A stretch of 64,000 nt of DNA from contig NC_088777.1 of the NCBI RefSeq assembly GCF_954871325.1, positions 40,835,366-40,899,365 of the forward strand, given 5' to 3'. This DNA is from Gordionus sp. m RMFG-2023 (lineage: Eukaryota; Nematomorpha; Gordioida; Chordodea; Parachordodidae). Positions 12,730 through 25,506 of the stretch are shown piece after piece (position 1 is the stretch's first letter; every line of letters starts with the position of its first letter). The notes under the pieces were generated by a model. It was not told where the DNA came from and made no database searches. It was given only the letters and a program-made list of their open reading frames with translations. The translations under genes and the position numbers were made by a program.

Positions 12730-15065
12730 AAATTAGCTCAATCCCAACGAAGATTGGATTTTACATTGTATATAATACAAAATACAATTATTCCTAAGAA
12801 ACTTTGTGTAATTAATATTTATATTTCCAACATTAAAACTTTTTACTTTATATATAAATTTTAAAGGCTCAAAAAATTCAAATTTCTATTTTGGGTCATT
12901 TAAGTGATTCATATGGTGGTTATATTCACTTTATATTTTTTAATTTCCTATTTATTTTATAGTTTTTTATGTGCCGGTTTATATATATATATTTTTTATA
13001 ATTCATATAATTTAAAATTGTGTATTAGAAATAGTTATTAGTCCTAGTAAATTTATGCTTGATATTTTTAAATAACAATAATATTTCTTAAAAAAACTTA
13101 TTATCCCCCCCCCCAATACCAAATTCCTGCGTATGCGCCTGTAAGACGCTATACTTAAAAAGTATTTATATCATGGCATATTTTTTGAGACGCATTTTAG
13201 AGAAAGGTAGAGCATGGTTAAGAACCAATTTAATACTATATTATATAACTTAACATAAAAAAGGAAAATCATTTTATCACTAAAAATTGGAAATAGAAAA
13301 CGGAAAGGACCAGAAAAAATAATGCACTTTATATCTACATTATTATTTTTTCAAGAATTTTATATAAGGTTGCGAACTATTTAGGAGGTGTGACGTTTTA
13401 ATCCTTCATTTTTTGGCTAAAATTTATTAAATTTAATCTAAATTAATGACATTCATAATTTAGAATATATTAAAAAAAATTTTTAAATAATATAAACTAC
13501 TTTTATTTTTAATCATATTAAATAATAAGAAATAATATGTTATAAATGGATGGGAAGATGTGATCCATTTAGGGACTCAAGAAAATCAAATTGTATACTT
13601 GTATTTTTAGTCTTCGTAAGAAAAAATAATATATTGTTCATATTCGTAAATTTGAAGAAATAATTCCATCTTTTTAAAAACTAATTTTTCGTATATTTTA
13701 TTTGGGTACACAGCTAGTGATGAAAATATGTTCCATTTGAGCCTATTTTTAAAAAGGGCGAATTCTGTATTTTATCCAGAAAATTTTGCTCTCTATTAGC
13801 TAAACCGGAATATTAGGGCAATATTTTTCTGACTAAAATATTAAGCTAGGTTTTTTTAAAAAATCGGCTGGAGCGATTTCGCATCATTATAATGTTTTAT
13901 AAAAATAATTTTAGATATTCACTTAAAATTTTGAATTAGTCATTATTTTTAAAATTTATTAACTTTACTAATTTCCTAAATCCTTCTTTATAGTAATATA
14001 TTGTTATTTTTGAGGGAAAAGGAGGTGATGTGTAGGGGAAATTTTTTTATAGACAAATTTGAACTGATAGAGGGGGGGGGGCTCTTGGTTACTCATCTTT
14101 CTCTACTCTAACCCAAACAGTGACCCAATTATAAAAACTGAAAGTTCAAAAATTAGAAATTACCACAACTTTCAGATTATTATTTTATCCCAACAGTTAT
14201 TTCCACCAATGAGTTCATAGGCACCTTAAGTTATTATGTTTTAGGATTTCAGGTAGAAAAAGTTTCTTAAATCATGGGGATCATGGATCTAATTTTAAAC
14301 TTTACAATCAACTAAATTGCTGTTACGAGGCTAATCTTAGTTACTGCGGATCTCAATAAGACCCTCCTGTTTTTTAAATTCAATGTTTATTCTTCGTCTG
14401 ACCAGATATTTGCGAAGTGTTGGAACTGAAAAAATCAATATTTTCTCACTTATCCGATTTTTCGCAATTATAAGACTAAATTTTAATTATTATATATAAA
14501 GCACAATTTTGTGTTGTTATTAATTATATATTATAAGCACAAAGTATATTAAATTTGTTGTATAATTATACGATTGATAATTTTTAAAATGACCAAAAAT
14601 ATTATTCTTGCAATTGTGTCTAATATGTGAGATAGCATATGATAAATTTAAAAATTATACCTCCTGCAAACTCGGTATTAGTTTCCATAAAAACAGTTTA
14701 AAATATTATTTCCATAAAATTTTATAAAGATAAACACTTAAGGATAAATACAAAATCAAATTATCCACATACAACATATTACCCAAGCAACAAATTTTTT
14801 ATGTAATTAATATTTTAAATGATACTACAACTGGGAATGATACCTCCCCCAACCATCAACCTAATTCTAATATTCAGACACTTCAGTTAACAATGATATC
14901 AAAAATAAATATTCTTGTAGACGTGGAGAATTTACAAAAATTAAAATTCATCAACAGATTAATTTTTTTTACATATTTATGATTAATAGTTTAATATATT
15001 TAAATTATAAGTTCATATGAAATAAAATAAATTTTTAATTCAAGTATTTATATTTATAATATAAA
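12730..15065. other. AT-rich intergenic DNA
   Basis: No gene is recognised. It holds a C-run at about 13106-13114 and a G-run at about 14072-14081, each beside GC-richer text resembling decayed element ends. Nothing else could be assigned. Confidence 0.5.
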
Positions 15066-15219
15066 AAAGCGTTAAATAAAAGTATGTCAAAATGTATCTT
15101 AAAAAGTATCTAAAAGATACAGATATCTCTAAAATAAAATCTAAATACAGACATTTTAACAAAAAATCTATCTAGAGACAGATACCACATTTTTATATCT
15201 AGATACTTTAACAACTCTG
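15066..15219. mobile_element. Short hAT-type inverted-repeat element
   Basis: The right end is TTTAACAACTCTG, the inverse of the CAGAGTTGTTAAA termini of the hAT copies at 17652 and 47971. The interior is an imperfect palindrome built of AAAAAGTATCT / AGATACTTT blocks. The left terminus is degraded. It lies just upstream of the SLC25A19 gene. Confidence 0.5.
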
Positions 15220-15316
15220 ATAATATAATTGAAAAAATATTTACACGTTATTTATTTTCGCAGAATTCATATTAACGTATATTTTAACAGATGTTTTTTA
15301 CTATTTATATTTATCC

Positions 15317-16572
15317 ATGCCAATTATAAGTAATGATGACCTAAATTATCCTAAACCTAAACCCTATCTGATTAGTTTCTTAGCTGGTAATGTTAGTGGT
15401 ATTTGCACCCGTATGGTTTGCCAACCATTAGATGTTATAAAAATACGTTTACAAGTTATATAAAGTTATAATTAATATAGTTCAACAAATCAAATAGTTA
15501 CAATTAGAACCACGAAATAATGGTAAATATAAAAATATGGCTCACGCTATACGCCTTATATTTAAGGAAGAAGGAATTTTTGCCTTTTGGAAAGGCCATA
15601 TGCCTGCTCAATATTTATCAATGATTTATGGAGGTGTACAAGTAAATGATAATTTTTAAATACTATGCTACTTTATAAAGTTTGCAACATATGAATGTAT
15701 GAATAATTTTCTTAAAAAATTGTACAAATCAAATATGGAACAATCAAATACACCAATTATATCATTTCTCAGTGGTAGTATATCAGGAATTATTTCTACA
15801 TCTGCCACTTTTCCCTTCGATTTATTTAAAACCAGGTTAGTATCTCAATATGAAACTCAAAAGGTTATTACTTAGAAACAATTGCTAAAATTATTTATAA
15901 CTTTTAAAATTAGTTTTTCAAACATGAAAAATCAATTTTTTTAAATTATATTAAAAATTTCATATGTATTTGTTTTGTTATATAAGGTATATCGTGGGAT
16001 TCTTCATGGTGCAAACATCATATATCACAAGGAAGGTATAAAGGGTTTTTACAAAGGTCTAACACCATCAATAATACAAATAGCCCCTTATTCAGGCTTA
16101 TATTTTATGTTTTATTCAACTCTTAAAAATGAATCAAGAATCACTCACAAATATAAAAGTTTTTTCTAATATATTGAATATAAATTATGAAATTAAAAAA
16201 TTTTTAGTTTTTGAAAATCATCATACAATTATCAATTTTATATATGGAGCATTTTCAGGGACTTTAGCAAAAATTATTGTGTACCCTTTAGATACAATTA
16301 AAAAACGTCTTCAAATTCAAGGATTCGAAGAATCTAGGCACAAATTTGGCAAGGTATTATATTATTAAGTAATTTAAAAGAAATTAATAAGTTTATAGTT
16401 TGAAAAGTATAGAAATTTTATCCATTGCATATCTACTATAAAGAAAAATGAAGGCTTTATGGGCTATTATAAAGGTTTGTCCCCAACACTATTAAAAGCT
16501 GGTCTCAATACAGGATTAATGTTTTATTTTTATGACTTATTCTGTGATATCTTTCAACATTCATTCAATTGA
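15317..16572 (+). CDS. SLC25A19: Mitochondrial thiamine pyrophosphate carrier (six exons)
   Basis: This is an inner-membrane carrier of the SLC25 family, known to move thiamine pyrophosphate into the matrix. Coding exons: 15317-15454, 15498-15641, 15681-15863, 15987-16158, 16208-16353 and 16399-16572. They join in frame to 318 aa (human about 320). Three repeats each carry the carrier signature: PLDVIKIR (exon 1), PFDLFKTR (exon 3) and PLDTIKKR (exon 5). [17 protein letters not shown] and [13 protein letters not shown], and the YGGVQ motif, match the TPP-carrier branch rather than other SLC25 members. The start is the only upstream ATG in this frame. Introns are short (about 40-125 nt; the fourth is 49 nt). 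Two donors are atypical, GTTATA and GTTATT. An AATAAA at 16670-16675 is a likely poly(A) signal. No disabling change is seen. Confidence 0.94.
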
Positions 16573-16669
16573 TACTTTTTTGTGCAATATATTTGATAAT
16601 TACTCCTGCATGATATATTTTAAAATTATTTATTGTGTTAAATTGTATATATTTATTAAAGAATCATAC

Positions 16670-16675
16670 AATAAA
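16670..16675 (+). terminator. Candidate poly(A) signal of SLC25A19
   Basis: AATAAA about 100 nt after the SLC25A19 stop codon, on the same strand. It is the best match to a cleavage and polyadenylation signal in this 3' flank, though such hexamers are frequent in AT-rich DNA. Confidence 0.5.
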
Positions 16676-17651
16676 AATAGTATGTAGATATTTTGATTAA
16701 AAGTTTTCAAGTTATGTCTTCTAAATAAATGAAGGTGGAGGGGGGGGGGGATAAATTTAATCAGGGATTTGGAACAAAGGTATTTTTGATTCCTGTTCTT
16801 GTTCAATAAAAAAAATTTAGCATCAGGTGTCAAAACATGTTCCTAAAAAAATAATTTTATCACTATTTCCATAATTTATTCATCTTTTTTGTTTACAGTT
16901 TTTCCCCAATACCCTTTCTCCATTTTTTGTGGTCCTGGGAATGGGCATTGCCATTGATCAAAAATAGAGTCTTTATCTATCATTTTCACTTGTAGCTCTA
17001 CTCGGTTTCCCATTCTTTTTTTTCATAGGCGGATTATGTCCTCGGGGTATTTTAGGTTGTATCCTACCTTATTTCATTGCACTATTTATAGAAGGTATTA
17101 GAGAAAATTATTATTATCAAGATGCCCTCTTGACATTAATCTCTTTCGTTGGTTTTTACAACCTGTTATGAGCCTATTCTATCCAATACTGGGAACTTTT
17201 TGAGACAGAAGGCGGGATTTTGAATCCTAATCATATATCTAAGTATTAATGACATTTTTTAAGAGATCATCTTTTATATTTGTCCGATAGTTCTATTTTA
17301 AATTGGCTCTCGAATAATACCTTTCAACACAAACTTGTTTTATATCATTAATTTTATGACATAAAATGATTTAAAAGAAAATCTTATAATCTTAAGATGA
17401 CATGATATTATTAAATACTGGGTAATAATACCTTTTTGCTATGAAGCAAAGCCATTATAAGTATTTTATTTATAATTTAGTAAAATAAATTTTTTTAGAA
17501 CGTTCTATTTCGGGATGTTCTCTTCTCATTCCTTAATTTTATCCAAGTTTTGTCCTGGAACGTTACATATAATTTCCCTGATTTTAATACTAAAAAAGAT
17601 ATCACCTTAGTGGGGGTAACGGTAGAAATTAACATTGTATTTTTTTCTATG
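16676..17651. other. Intergenic DNA with an unassigned hydrophobic open stretch
   Basis: A G-run lies at about 16740-16750. From about 17000 to 17170 (+) there is an open stretch of roughly 58 codons with hydrophobic blocks (VALLGFPFFFFIGG, GCILPYFIALFIEG) that is less AT-rich than its flanks. It could be an exon or decayed coding sequence of a small membrane protein. I do not recognise the family, and no start or clear splice pair was found. Confidence 0.35.
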
Positions 17652-19040
17652 CTGAGTTGTTAAAGTAGCGCGCTAACTTTTTTGGTAGCTATAGCTAATA
17701 GCGGCTACTTTTTTGTAATTATTTAATTTTTAAGCGCTACTTTTTTTGAAAGTAGCTAAGTAGCCGCTACTTCGCTACTTTTAAAAAATATAATGAAGGT
17801 AATTATAAACATGAAAATTTAAATATAATATCATAATTTTATGATTTATTATTTAATTTTGAAATTGAAATATAATTTCAATTTGTAATTATATTTTCAT
17901 TTGTATTATAAATCTAAATCACGTGTTAATAATTTAAAATGTTATCGCCTATGGATATCCAAATCGTTGAAAGTGATTCAGACAATGATATTAATGAAAT
18001 GGAAGATACCAGGGAAGAAAATGTTATTAATAGCTATAATTCAAATTTCCCATTCCCTAGATTTGAAAATTTTTTAAAATAAATATATAACCAAAACTGG
18101 TTTCAAATTTATTTGTTTAAAATGTAAAAAAAATATTTCCTCAAATCAATCCAGTAGCTATAACCTCAAGAAACACCTAAAGGTAAATTGTCATTTTTAC
18201 ATTCTAATAATAATTATTTATAAGACTGTTTATGAGTTTAAAGGAAATGGAGAAACATCTAAATAATTTTGATATAAGCGACTCTACATCTAAAAAGGCT
18301 AATTCAATTCACCAAATTAATTAATAATGCAAATGACATATTTCTCAGAAATTGGCTGATGAAGTTATTGCTGATTTTATAATTTATACAGTTGAATCAA
18401 TGTCCTTGGCTGATAATCCATCATTTGCCATGATGTTTAAAACTCTATCCCCTAGTACAATAATTTTATGCCGCCAGACACTAATAAAATAGCAGATAAC
18501 TTTAAAATAATGAAAGATGCTCTAATAGTAGAGTTATCAGAGATATATACATACCATGGCTGATAGTTGGACACATAACAGAAGGTAAAAACTTATTTAT
18601 ATTTATAAATTGATCTGATTAAATATTTTTGAGCTTATTTGGTGAATCAGGCCATTGGCTAGACCCTAGGACTTTAAAAAGAAGATCTATGGCATCAGCC
18701 CTCAAAATGATAATAGGATGCCAGACATACGATGTACTTGCAAATAAAATTATTGATAATCTATCTTATATTAAAAATATGTATATAACCTTACCCTCAA
18801 GTGCTAGTGCCGAGAGATTATTTAGTAAGGCAAAACTTATACTTTCTGATCGTCGCTCTAGACTTGGGGATGATAATATTGAAAAGATTTTATTATTAAA
18901 ATGCAACAAATTACCATAAATAATTATTTTTATTACATGAATTTTTTTATTATCAAAACTAACTATATTTTAATATTTATAAATGTTGATTTTTATATAT
19001 TTACTATACAATAACGTTATAAACAAAAAATAAAAAAAAT
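17652..19040 (+). mobile_element. hAT element (TAGCGCGCTA family), copy 1, right end lost
   Basis: The left end, CTGAGTTGTTAAAGTAGCG, is followed by subterminal TAGC/GCTA blocks (17660-17785). From about 17800 to 19020 it is collinear and highly similar to the inverted copy at 47971-49556. The right terminal palindromes present in that copy are missing here, so this one is truncated near 19030-19040. It carries transposase remains on the plus strand. Confidence 0.8.
17939..18919 (+). pseudogene. hAT transposase remnant with BED-type zinc finger
   Basis: The N-terminus starts at ATG 17939 (MLSPMDIQIVESDSDN...) and is acidic. A BED-like finger follows at about 18086-18184 (FICLKCKKN...SYNLKKHLK) after a frame change, then a GT donor just after CACCTAAAG. 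The C-terminal hAT dimerisation domain is at 18780-18915 (LPSSASAERLFSKAKLILSD). The central catalytic part of a normal 600-700 aa hAT transposase is largely missing, as in the copy at 47971. The pair are therefore internally deleted, non-autonomous derivatives. Confidence 0.75.
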
Positions 19041-20526
19041 GGGAAAAAATAAATAAAAATATAATTTGCGTTTTTTTAATGTAAAAAAAGTTTCTAAATT
19101 TGCACCATACCATTTAGGACACATTATTTGAAATAAAACAAACGCATTTTGGAACACTATACTTAAAAGGGGTGGAGTGGCAGATTTTAAGTAATAACTG
19201 ATAAAGATTATTCAAAAATTCATTTTTAAAAAATATCAAAATTATGTGGAAAAAACAGACTTAAATATTATAAATTCTGAAAAGCTTAAATATTATTTTT
19301 TTTTACAAAAAAAATATAAAATTTGACAAAATTAGCAAATTATAACAAAAAAAATTAGTGATAATGAAATTTTAGAAACAAAATATTCATATAGTTAAGA
19401 TTATTATAATTAGAGGCTTGCTAAAGCGAAATTATTTGGCCCAAGCCTGCCCAGGACCGGGTGGCAGATTTTTTTAGATCTAGGTTCCGTTATGAAAGAA
19501 ATCTCAAAAAAAATTTTCTCTATAATATTGTTATGCATTTAATTTAAATATTTAGCAATAACTCTGATTATGTTTTTTTATTTTATTATAATTACTACAA
19601 AATATTATAATAAAATGAAATTAAATATTTCCTACCTCCTGATTTTTTTTTATTATTTTAATTGTGGATATTCAATCAGGCAAAAATGATTAGGATTTAA
19701 ATATAACATTTATTTTTTTAGTACCAAAACTATTGGAGTTTTCGTTGATAAATTCATAAACAGTATTAGACATTGAACAGAAGTGACGACGATCTCAAGA
19801 AATTACAACTGTCACCCCTATTGCCTTGTGATCGGAAAATTATAATATCTTTTTTTTAAAATTTACTTCTATTTTATTCTAAAAAATGCCATAATCTATA
19901 AAAGCAATTAGATTTATTTTCATTTTATCAATATTCAAAAAAGGTACAATTTTATTAGATCGATTATGTTAAATTGATAGATATTCATCTCACGTTCACT
20001 AAAAATTTTGTCTATTTATACAACATAATTAAGAATAGAATTCAGTTTTCAAGAATGAATTATTAATTAAATAGGATTTTAATTAATGCATTGTCTGTCA
20101 GAATTTTCTGACCCATTTTTAAGAAAGTAAAATAAATAACTTGAAAATCTGAACTGATATGGAATATCAGTTTAGCCCTCCATTTTTTAAATGAGTCATA
20201 TCATATCTAAAAATAAATTATTTCAAGGATTATACATAAATATAATGTGTTTTTAAATTAAAATATGCATCTACCAGTGCTATTAAGAATCTTAATTTAA
20301 TACTATTCTTTCGGAATAAAATTTCTAGGAATCGGTTCCAAAAAAGTACAAGTAATTTATAAAGGTACATTGATATTGTTCAAAATGTTGTTTGATTTAT
20401 TTTAGAGTTTATATCATATTGTTTAGGGGATTTGTTTCCCTAGGCCCACACTTGCCAACACATTTTTTCTCCATTATTTAAATTATATTAAGCAGTATAA
20501 TAATTATAGTAAAGGTATCAATTGTA
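19041..20526. other. AT-rich intergenic DNA
   Basis: No gene is recognised. A short block at 19410-19480 (TTTGGCCCAAGCCTGCCCAG) resembles a decayed family A (GGCCCGG) element. The rest is AT-rich text without paired termini. Confidence 0.5.
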
Positions 20527-20782
20527 CGGCCCGGCCCGGATTTTTTTCCCAAAAATTATTTTCGGCCCCGCCCGGCCCGAGTTTTTTTAAAAATATATTT
20601 TATTTATTTTTGATTTTTATAACTAATAATGGTGATTTCAAATATTTGGTTTTAAAATACAGGGCCCGGCCCGGATATTTTTTTATAAAAATATTCAGGC
20701 CCGGCCCGTGTATATTTTAAAAAAATTAAAATACAGCCCGGCCCGTGTACCCGGGGGCTTAGGGCAGGGCCTGCAGGTCTCT
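20527..20782. mobile_element. GGCCCGG-type palindromic element (family A)
   Basis: It begins CGGCCCGGCCCGG, has the shared AT core near 20600-20660, repeats CCCGGCCCG blocks, and ends CCTGCAGGTCTCT, the family A terminus. The left CAGAGACCTGCA end is missing, so the copy is truncated or diverged on that side. Confidence 0.7.
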
Positions 20783-21449
20783 AAATTAAATCATCTAAAT
20801 TAAATCATCTAAATTTAGAAAAAAATAATTTAAAACCAATTAAGTTAATGAATTGTTAATAGATAATTTGAACTTTCACCAATTTGTGTCTCGATTTTAT
20901 GATAAATTAATTGATTCATTATTAAGAAAATTAAAAAGTGGAAGCGAAGCGACTGAAGAATTCTAGGAATACTCTAGTCCACAAAAAATATTCTCCCAAA
21001 TTTTTTTTTTAAATATTTTTTTTATTATTAGTTTCTTTAGGATATTTTTTGAAAGTCGTGATAAAGGACTGAATGAATTACTTTAAGTTTAATCAAAATT
21101 AAATATACTAATAAGTTAATTAAATAATTAATCACAAAATTAAGAAAAGCTATCTTTTATTAATCCCTAGCTTTATTAATATATTAAAAAAAACAAATTA
21201 ATGGTGAAGATGGTTATAATATTTACTTTCCATTTTCATACATACATAATTTAATTTATTATTTACCGAAAATAATAGTCTTTATCGAACTTAATTAAAC
21301 AAGGAAAATAACAATTCATTTGCATCTTCACTTGCAACATATTAATTTTTTCCTTCCTAACTTAAAAAATAAATGTTCTTCCAACCATAAATCGAACTTT
21401 GATGAAAATAAAAACGATAATCATCTATGAAAACAAACATGACGTCATG

Positions 21450-21640
21450 GAGTGTTGTTTAACGGCTCGATTTTTAAAAACTGCTAACCCAATATTTTTA
21501 TAAATAATATTAGGCAAGCCTATATATTTTGCTCATAGAAGGTAGAAAGGTTTGGACATTTATTAACGAAATCTCGAAACTTGTGTCTTATTTTATGGCT
21601 AAAATATTGAGTTAGTCGTTTTTAAGAATCGTAGTTAATA
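21450..21640. mobile_element. Short hAT-type palindromic element (family B)
   Basis: It starts GAGTGTTGTTTAACGGCTCG and shares with the 44346 copy the blocks AGCTAACCCAATATTTT, TAGGCAAGCCT and TTTGCTCATAGA. The right half is an imperfect inverse of the left. The right terminus is diverged, so the end is approximate. Confidence 0.6.
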
Positions 21641-24125
21641 CTAACGCCATGAAAGCAAGAGATAAAGAGGAAATTTGGAGTTATAGTTGTCTATAGCAAT
21701 ATTAGGTCAGATGGTAAAAAATCTTATCACTGCCAAAAATAGGGTATAACAATGTAGAAATTTAGAGCCGATGAAGAACACTCATAAATCGTTGAATCAA
21801 CAGCATAAGGTTATCAGCCAATATAAAGTACATGATCAAGATGTCTTTTGATTTAAAATTGAAACCTAAGAAAATAGGAGTATATTAATTGAAAGAAAAC
21901 TAAAATTATTTTATATATATTTTTAAGCAGTTTTAAATATGTTAAAATAAAAAATAGTTGCATCTACCATATCTAAGAGATAAGATATTGTAAAAAACAA
22001 GCGCTACTGTTAAGAACTAATAGATATTAGGAGCTACGATAACAGTGACACTATAATTGTTAAAAAAATCTCGAATTACTATTCTAGGCAAACAAATATT
22101 ACCTAAGCCTCGATATTTCGCCAAATGATTGGAGAGATATTTGATTCATTTTTACTAAAATCTCGAGGTTTACTCAATATTTGCTTACATAAAATTTTGA
22201 TTTAAACTTTTTTAAAAAAAAAATGGGTTAAATCGAGGTTTTTAACACTATGTAGCTTGCTACTTATATTTAGAAATTAACGCTAGCCCTCTACTTTTGA
22301 AAATAGTAATTTTTACTACACAGGTTTTAAAAAAATGCTAAGAACCCTTAAAACCGCATCAAATCTCAGTTCTAACCGAAAACTTCTTCAAATTTTTAGG
22401 AGTAGAAACACTAATTAAAAAGAATTAAAACTCTTTTTAGTCCAGGTTCCAAACTCTGAAAATCTTCTTAAATAAAAATTACAATTAAAAGATTAACTGG
22501 AAACAAACTTCCAAAAATTGAGAATAATTTGTTTAATTTGAAATGACATAGAAAATTTTTCGAAAAGAATAATTCAATTGAATTAAATATTTTAGAATAT
22601 TTTGCTTATTCCTGGTTAAGGATGGCAAAAATGATGTCGAAAAAATTTATTTTAATCGAAATTTATAACAAATAATATTTCAATTAAATGATAAAAAAAA
22701 TTAAGAGTGTAATATATCCGTTCAAATTAAAGTGAGTAAAAGAATATTTGTTATTAATTACGCTATATATGAAATATCTTTCTAATTTAACATCTAGACA
22801 ATGATGGAAAATTGTTATGTCTGAGCACCAATATGGAATCAATTTTGGTAAAATTCCGAGCAAGACATGACCCATTCAAATAAATTTTCAGATGACAAAT
22901 AAGTGAACTCATTTTAATAATGATCGTCAGAGGATAATCATTCATGACAAAGATATTATATACACAAATATTTAAAACAATTATCCACATCATATTAATT
23001 TCTGCAGGGTAGAAAAAAGTATTTTCTTAATTTGGAATGGTTCATTCCAAACTTAGGAAGAAAACTAGTTTCAAATCATAATAAACTAAACATTGATTAA
23101 GATTTTTAATACATTTCATATAAAATTCTTTATTTAATATTCTATAAAATAGGGAAATTTGATGAAAGTTTTGTCTTACCAGTAGGTCTAGGTGACAATC
23201 ATAGTCATATATAAAATCTAATTAGAATTTTTATTATGAAAGTCACAATCTGAATAAAAAAATGAATTAAAGTCAAATTTGGTAAAATAAATTTTTTATC
23301 TAAATATTTATTACTAATATATTTTGATATAAATAGTAAATTAAAAATATCGATATAAAAAATATGGGGGTTGAATTAAATCATGATTTAGCATAATTCG
23401 ATTTAAATCTGTTAAACCAAATTCATGGTAAATATCATTATCAATTGTAAATTTAGTGACATAGAACTGAAAGTTCCGGACACATTCTAAGAACGTAACT
23501 AGGGAAAATTAAGGATTAAGGACGGAATTGGAACAGTGATTCCGAGATCGTTCTCCGAACAATTTCGAAACGTTCTGGTGGTTAATATGTAACATTTAAA
23601 TTTATTCCATAATTATAAATATAATATTTATATTGGCTTACATAATATTAGTGTTCCTTTTAATTCCAGTTTGATACATATAACAATGTTATTAATTAAT
23701 AATGAACTATTATTTAGAATTAAGAACTTTTTTTTAAATCAAATTTTAAATATTTTAACTGTTTCGTTATTAATTAAAATCAGTCTTATATTAATGTCAG
23801 AGCACACATGTAAATGATAATCTTTAATGAATGCTTAGATATAATAATTGATCTATAGTTTGTATATAAAATAAAAAAGGTATTTTTTGAGGAACGCTTC
23901 CAAAACGCGGAAAGATAGAACGGACAAAAAAAATTTGTTCCGGGTCTCTGATTTACAATTACAAATAATTTGTTAAGAACAGAGGCATAGCAAACACCCA
24001 AGTTGGGGGGGCAATTTTTACATTGAAGGGGGACTAAAATAAGATGTTTTTGGCGAGGCCACAAAATAAATTTTAAGGCCACGTAACTATCATATTTTCT
24101 TTTATTAAGATAGCGCTCCGAAGAT
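21641..24125. other. AT-rich DNA with a decayed family B copy
   Basis: About 22040-22245 is a diverged family B element (ACCTAAGCCTCGATATTT ... ATCGAGGTTTTTAACACTA). A block at 23465-23590, rich in GGAAC/GTTCC words, resembles blocks at 39370-39640 and 40320-40390 and may be another inverted-repeat family. No gene is recognised. Confidence 0.45.
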
Positions 24126-24127
24126 TA

Positions 24128-24245
24128 ATCTAGTCCAATCCAAATAAATAATATCAGACTAAGCCTAGTCCAATCCAAAAAAATAATATCAGACTAAGCC
24201 TAGTCCAATCCAAAAAAATAATATCAGACTAAGCCTAGTCCAACC
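24128..24245. repeat. Tandem repeat, about 35-bp unit, three copies
   Basis: Three direct copies of a unit containing CTAGTCCAATCC, an A-run and TAATATCAGACTAA, with a partial fourth. The last two full copies look identical, so the array is recent. Confidence 0.88.
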
Positions 24246-24917
24246 CGGCCTTTACCAAACACGTGTTTATGATGCCACTATTTTAATAAATAATAATAGC
24301 ATGTCCTTAATTTTGATTTCTTACCCTTCAATTAATAAGATTTATAATACAGGATCATAAATCAAAATGGTTAAATGTGCCTTATAATTGGGTTATATTT
24401 GTAATATATTTTAGACTAATTTATAAATATGATAACAATAAATATTAACCTTTTTATTTCAATCATAAGATAACAACTTATTTACCAACAAATAAATTTC
24501 TAGAATATTTTTATTTAATATTAATTATAAATAAGATATTTAAATATATGAATTCATATATGTAGATAATTCTTGTATTATAATGAATTCGATATAAGTT
24601 TGTAAGTTATTTATAATTGTATTTTGTATTAATGAATTTTCTTCAATTTTATGATTGATTATCATAAATAATAATTAACCTATGTACTTTACATTTATTA
24701 TATTCATCAAAAAAAATGATTGTAAAATTATCAACGATTATAAAATTACGGATTGTTTAAAAAATTTCATGAAATTGTATTATGCTATAAATAAAATTAT
24801 TTTAAAAAGAAAATAACTCGATTTTTCTTTATTTATAAAGGATATATATATCCCAAATGTTCAGTCTCAACTTTTTATTTTTGAATATATAGAATAATAT
24901 TATAAATATAACTCAAT

Positions 24918-25162
24918 TCAGTTGCGCGTGGGGCTATGACTATGATGTGAGGGGGAGTACTCCGTGTTTAAAATATTGTTGGAAAGTGTTTGAGTGTTTT
25001 TCTTTGCGTTTGCTTCGGCTTCCTTTAACCGTTTGTCTTCATCGCCCCCCTTGTTAGTGTCTAGGGGTAGCTCTCGGGCCAGTAGTTTTTTAGCCAGTTT
25101 TGCGGCTTGAAATTCGTTGTAATGGGCGCGGCGTTTTTTTTCGAAACCCGGATTACGATGAA
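24918..25162 (-). CDS. Third PPP1R2-like 3' terminal exon
   Basis: On the minus strand an acceptor (ACGCCTTTAG, exon begins at 25162) opens an 80-aa frame ending at a stop at 24918. FEKKRRAHYNE and AAKLAKKLLAREL match the conserved C-terminal block of inhibitor-2 (human RKLHYNEG...KLARQLISKDL). This block is known to form the helix that covers the PP1 active site. The G after HYNE is F here. Like exon 4 of the downstream-lying gene copies it enters in phase 1, on the same strand, so it could splice to exon 3 at 36500 as an alternative last exon. It could also be the last exon of a third gene whose other exons are lost or outside view. It is clearly more GC-rich than its surroundings. I saw no exon 2 or 3 homologue between 25.2 and 30.3 kb. 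Confidence 0.72.
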
Positions 25163-25506
25163 CTAAAGGCGTAAATTTTTATTATTATAAATATATCATT
25201 ATATTATTGATAATATTCAAACTCTTTTGCATGCGTTAATTTAAGGTCGTATAGTCGATATTTTTTTAAAATTTGTATCTGTTTAGCCTAGGTTGTTCAG
25301 CCTTTAAGCCATGACACCCTATACTAGTTTTTTTTAAGTTTGCCCGTTTTAAATAACAATCATTTGTTATTATTTACATATTTTTTAGGTACAAATAAAA
25401 CAAAAACGCGGCAAATCATAATTGTCTTTCTTTTTCGTCTGTTTGAGAAAACTGGGTGTAGCTAAACAGATGGCTGCTTAGAAATAATACGAGCGTTGAC
25501 ATGGTC

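Noticed and set aside
21650-21900. Possible MULE/FLYWCH-like zinc-finger piece (KKSYHCQK)
   Set aside because: The match is a few residues long with stops in all frames; not enough to name a family.
23786-24082. 98-codon minus-strand frame
   Set aside because: It crosses a G-run and decayed repeat text and has no recognisable domain or splice context.
24128-24245. CRISPR-like array of regularly spaced repeats
   Set aside because: The units are directly contiguous without unique spacers, and the DNA is eukaryotic.
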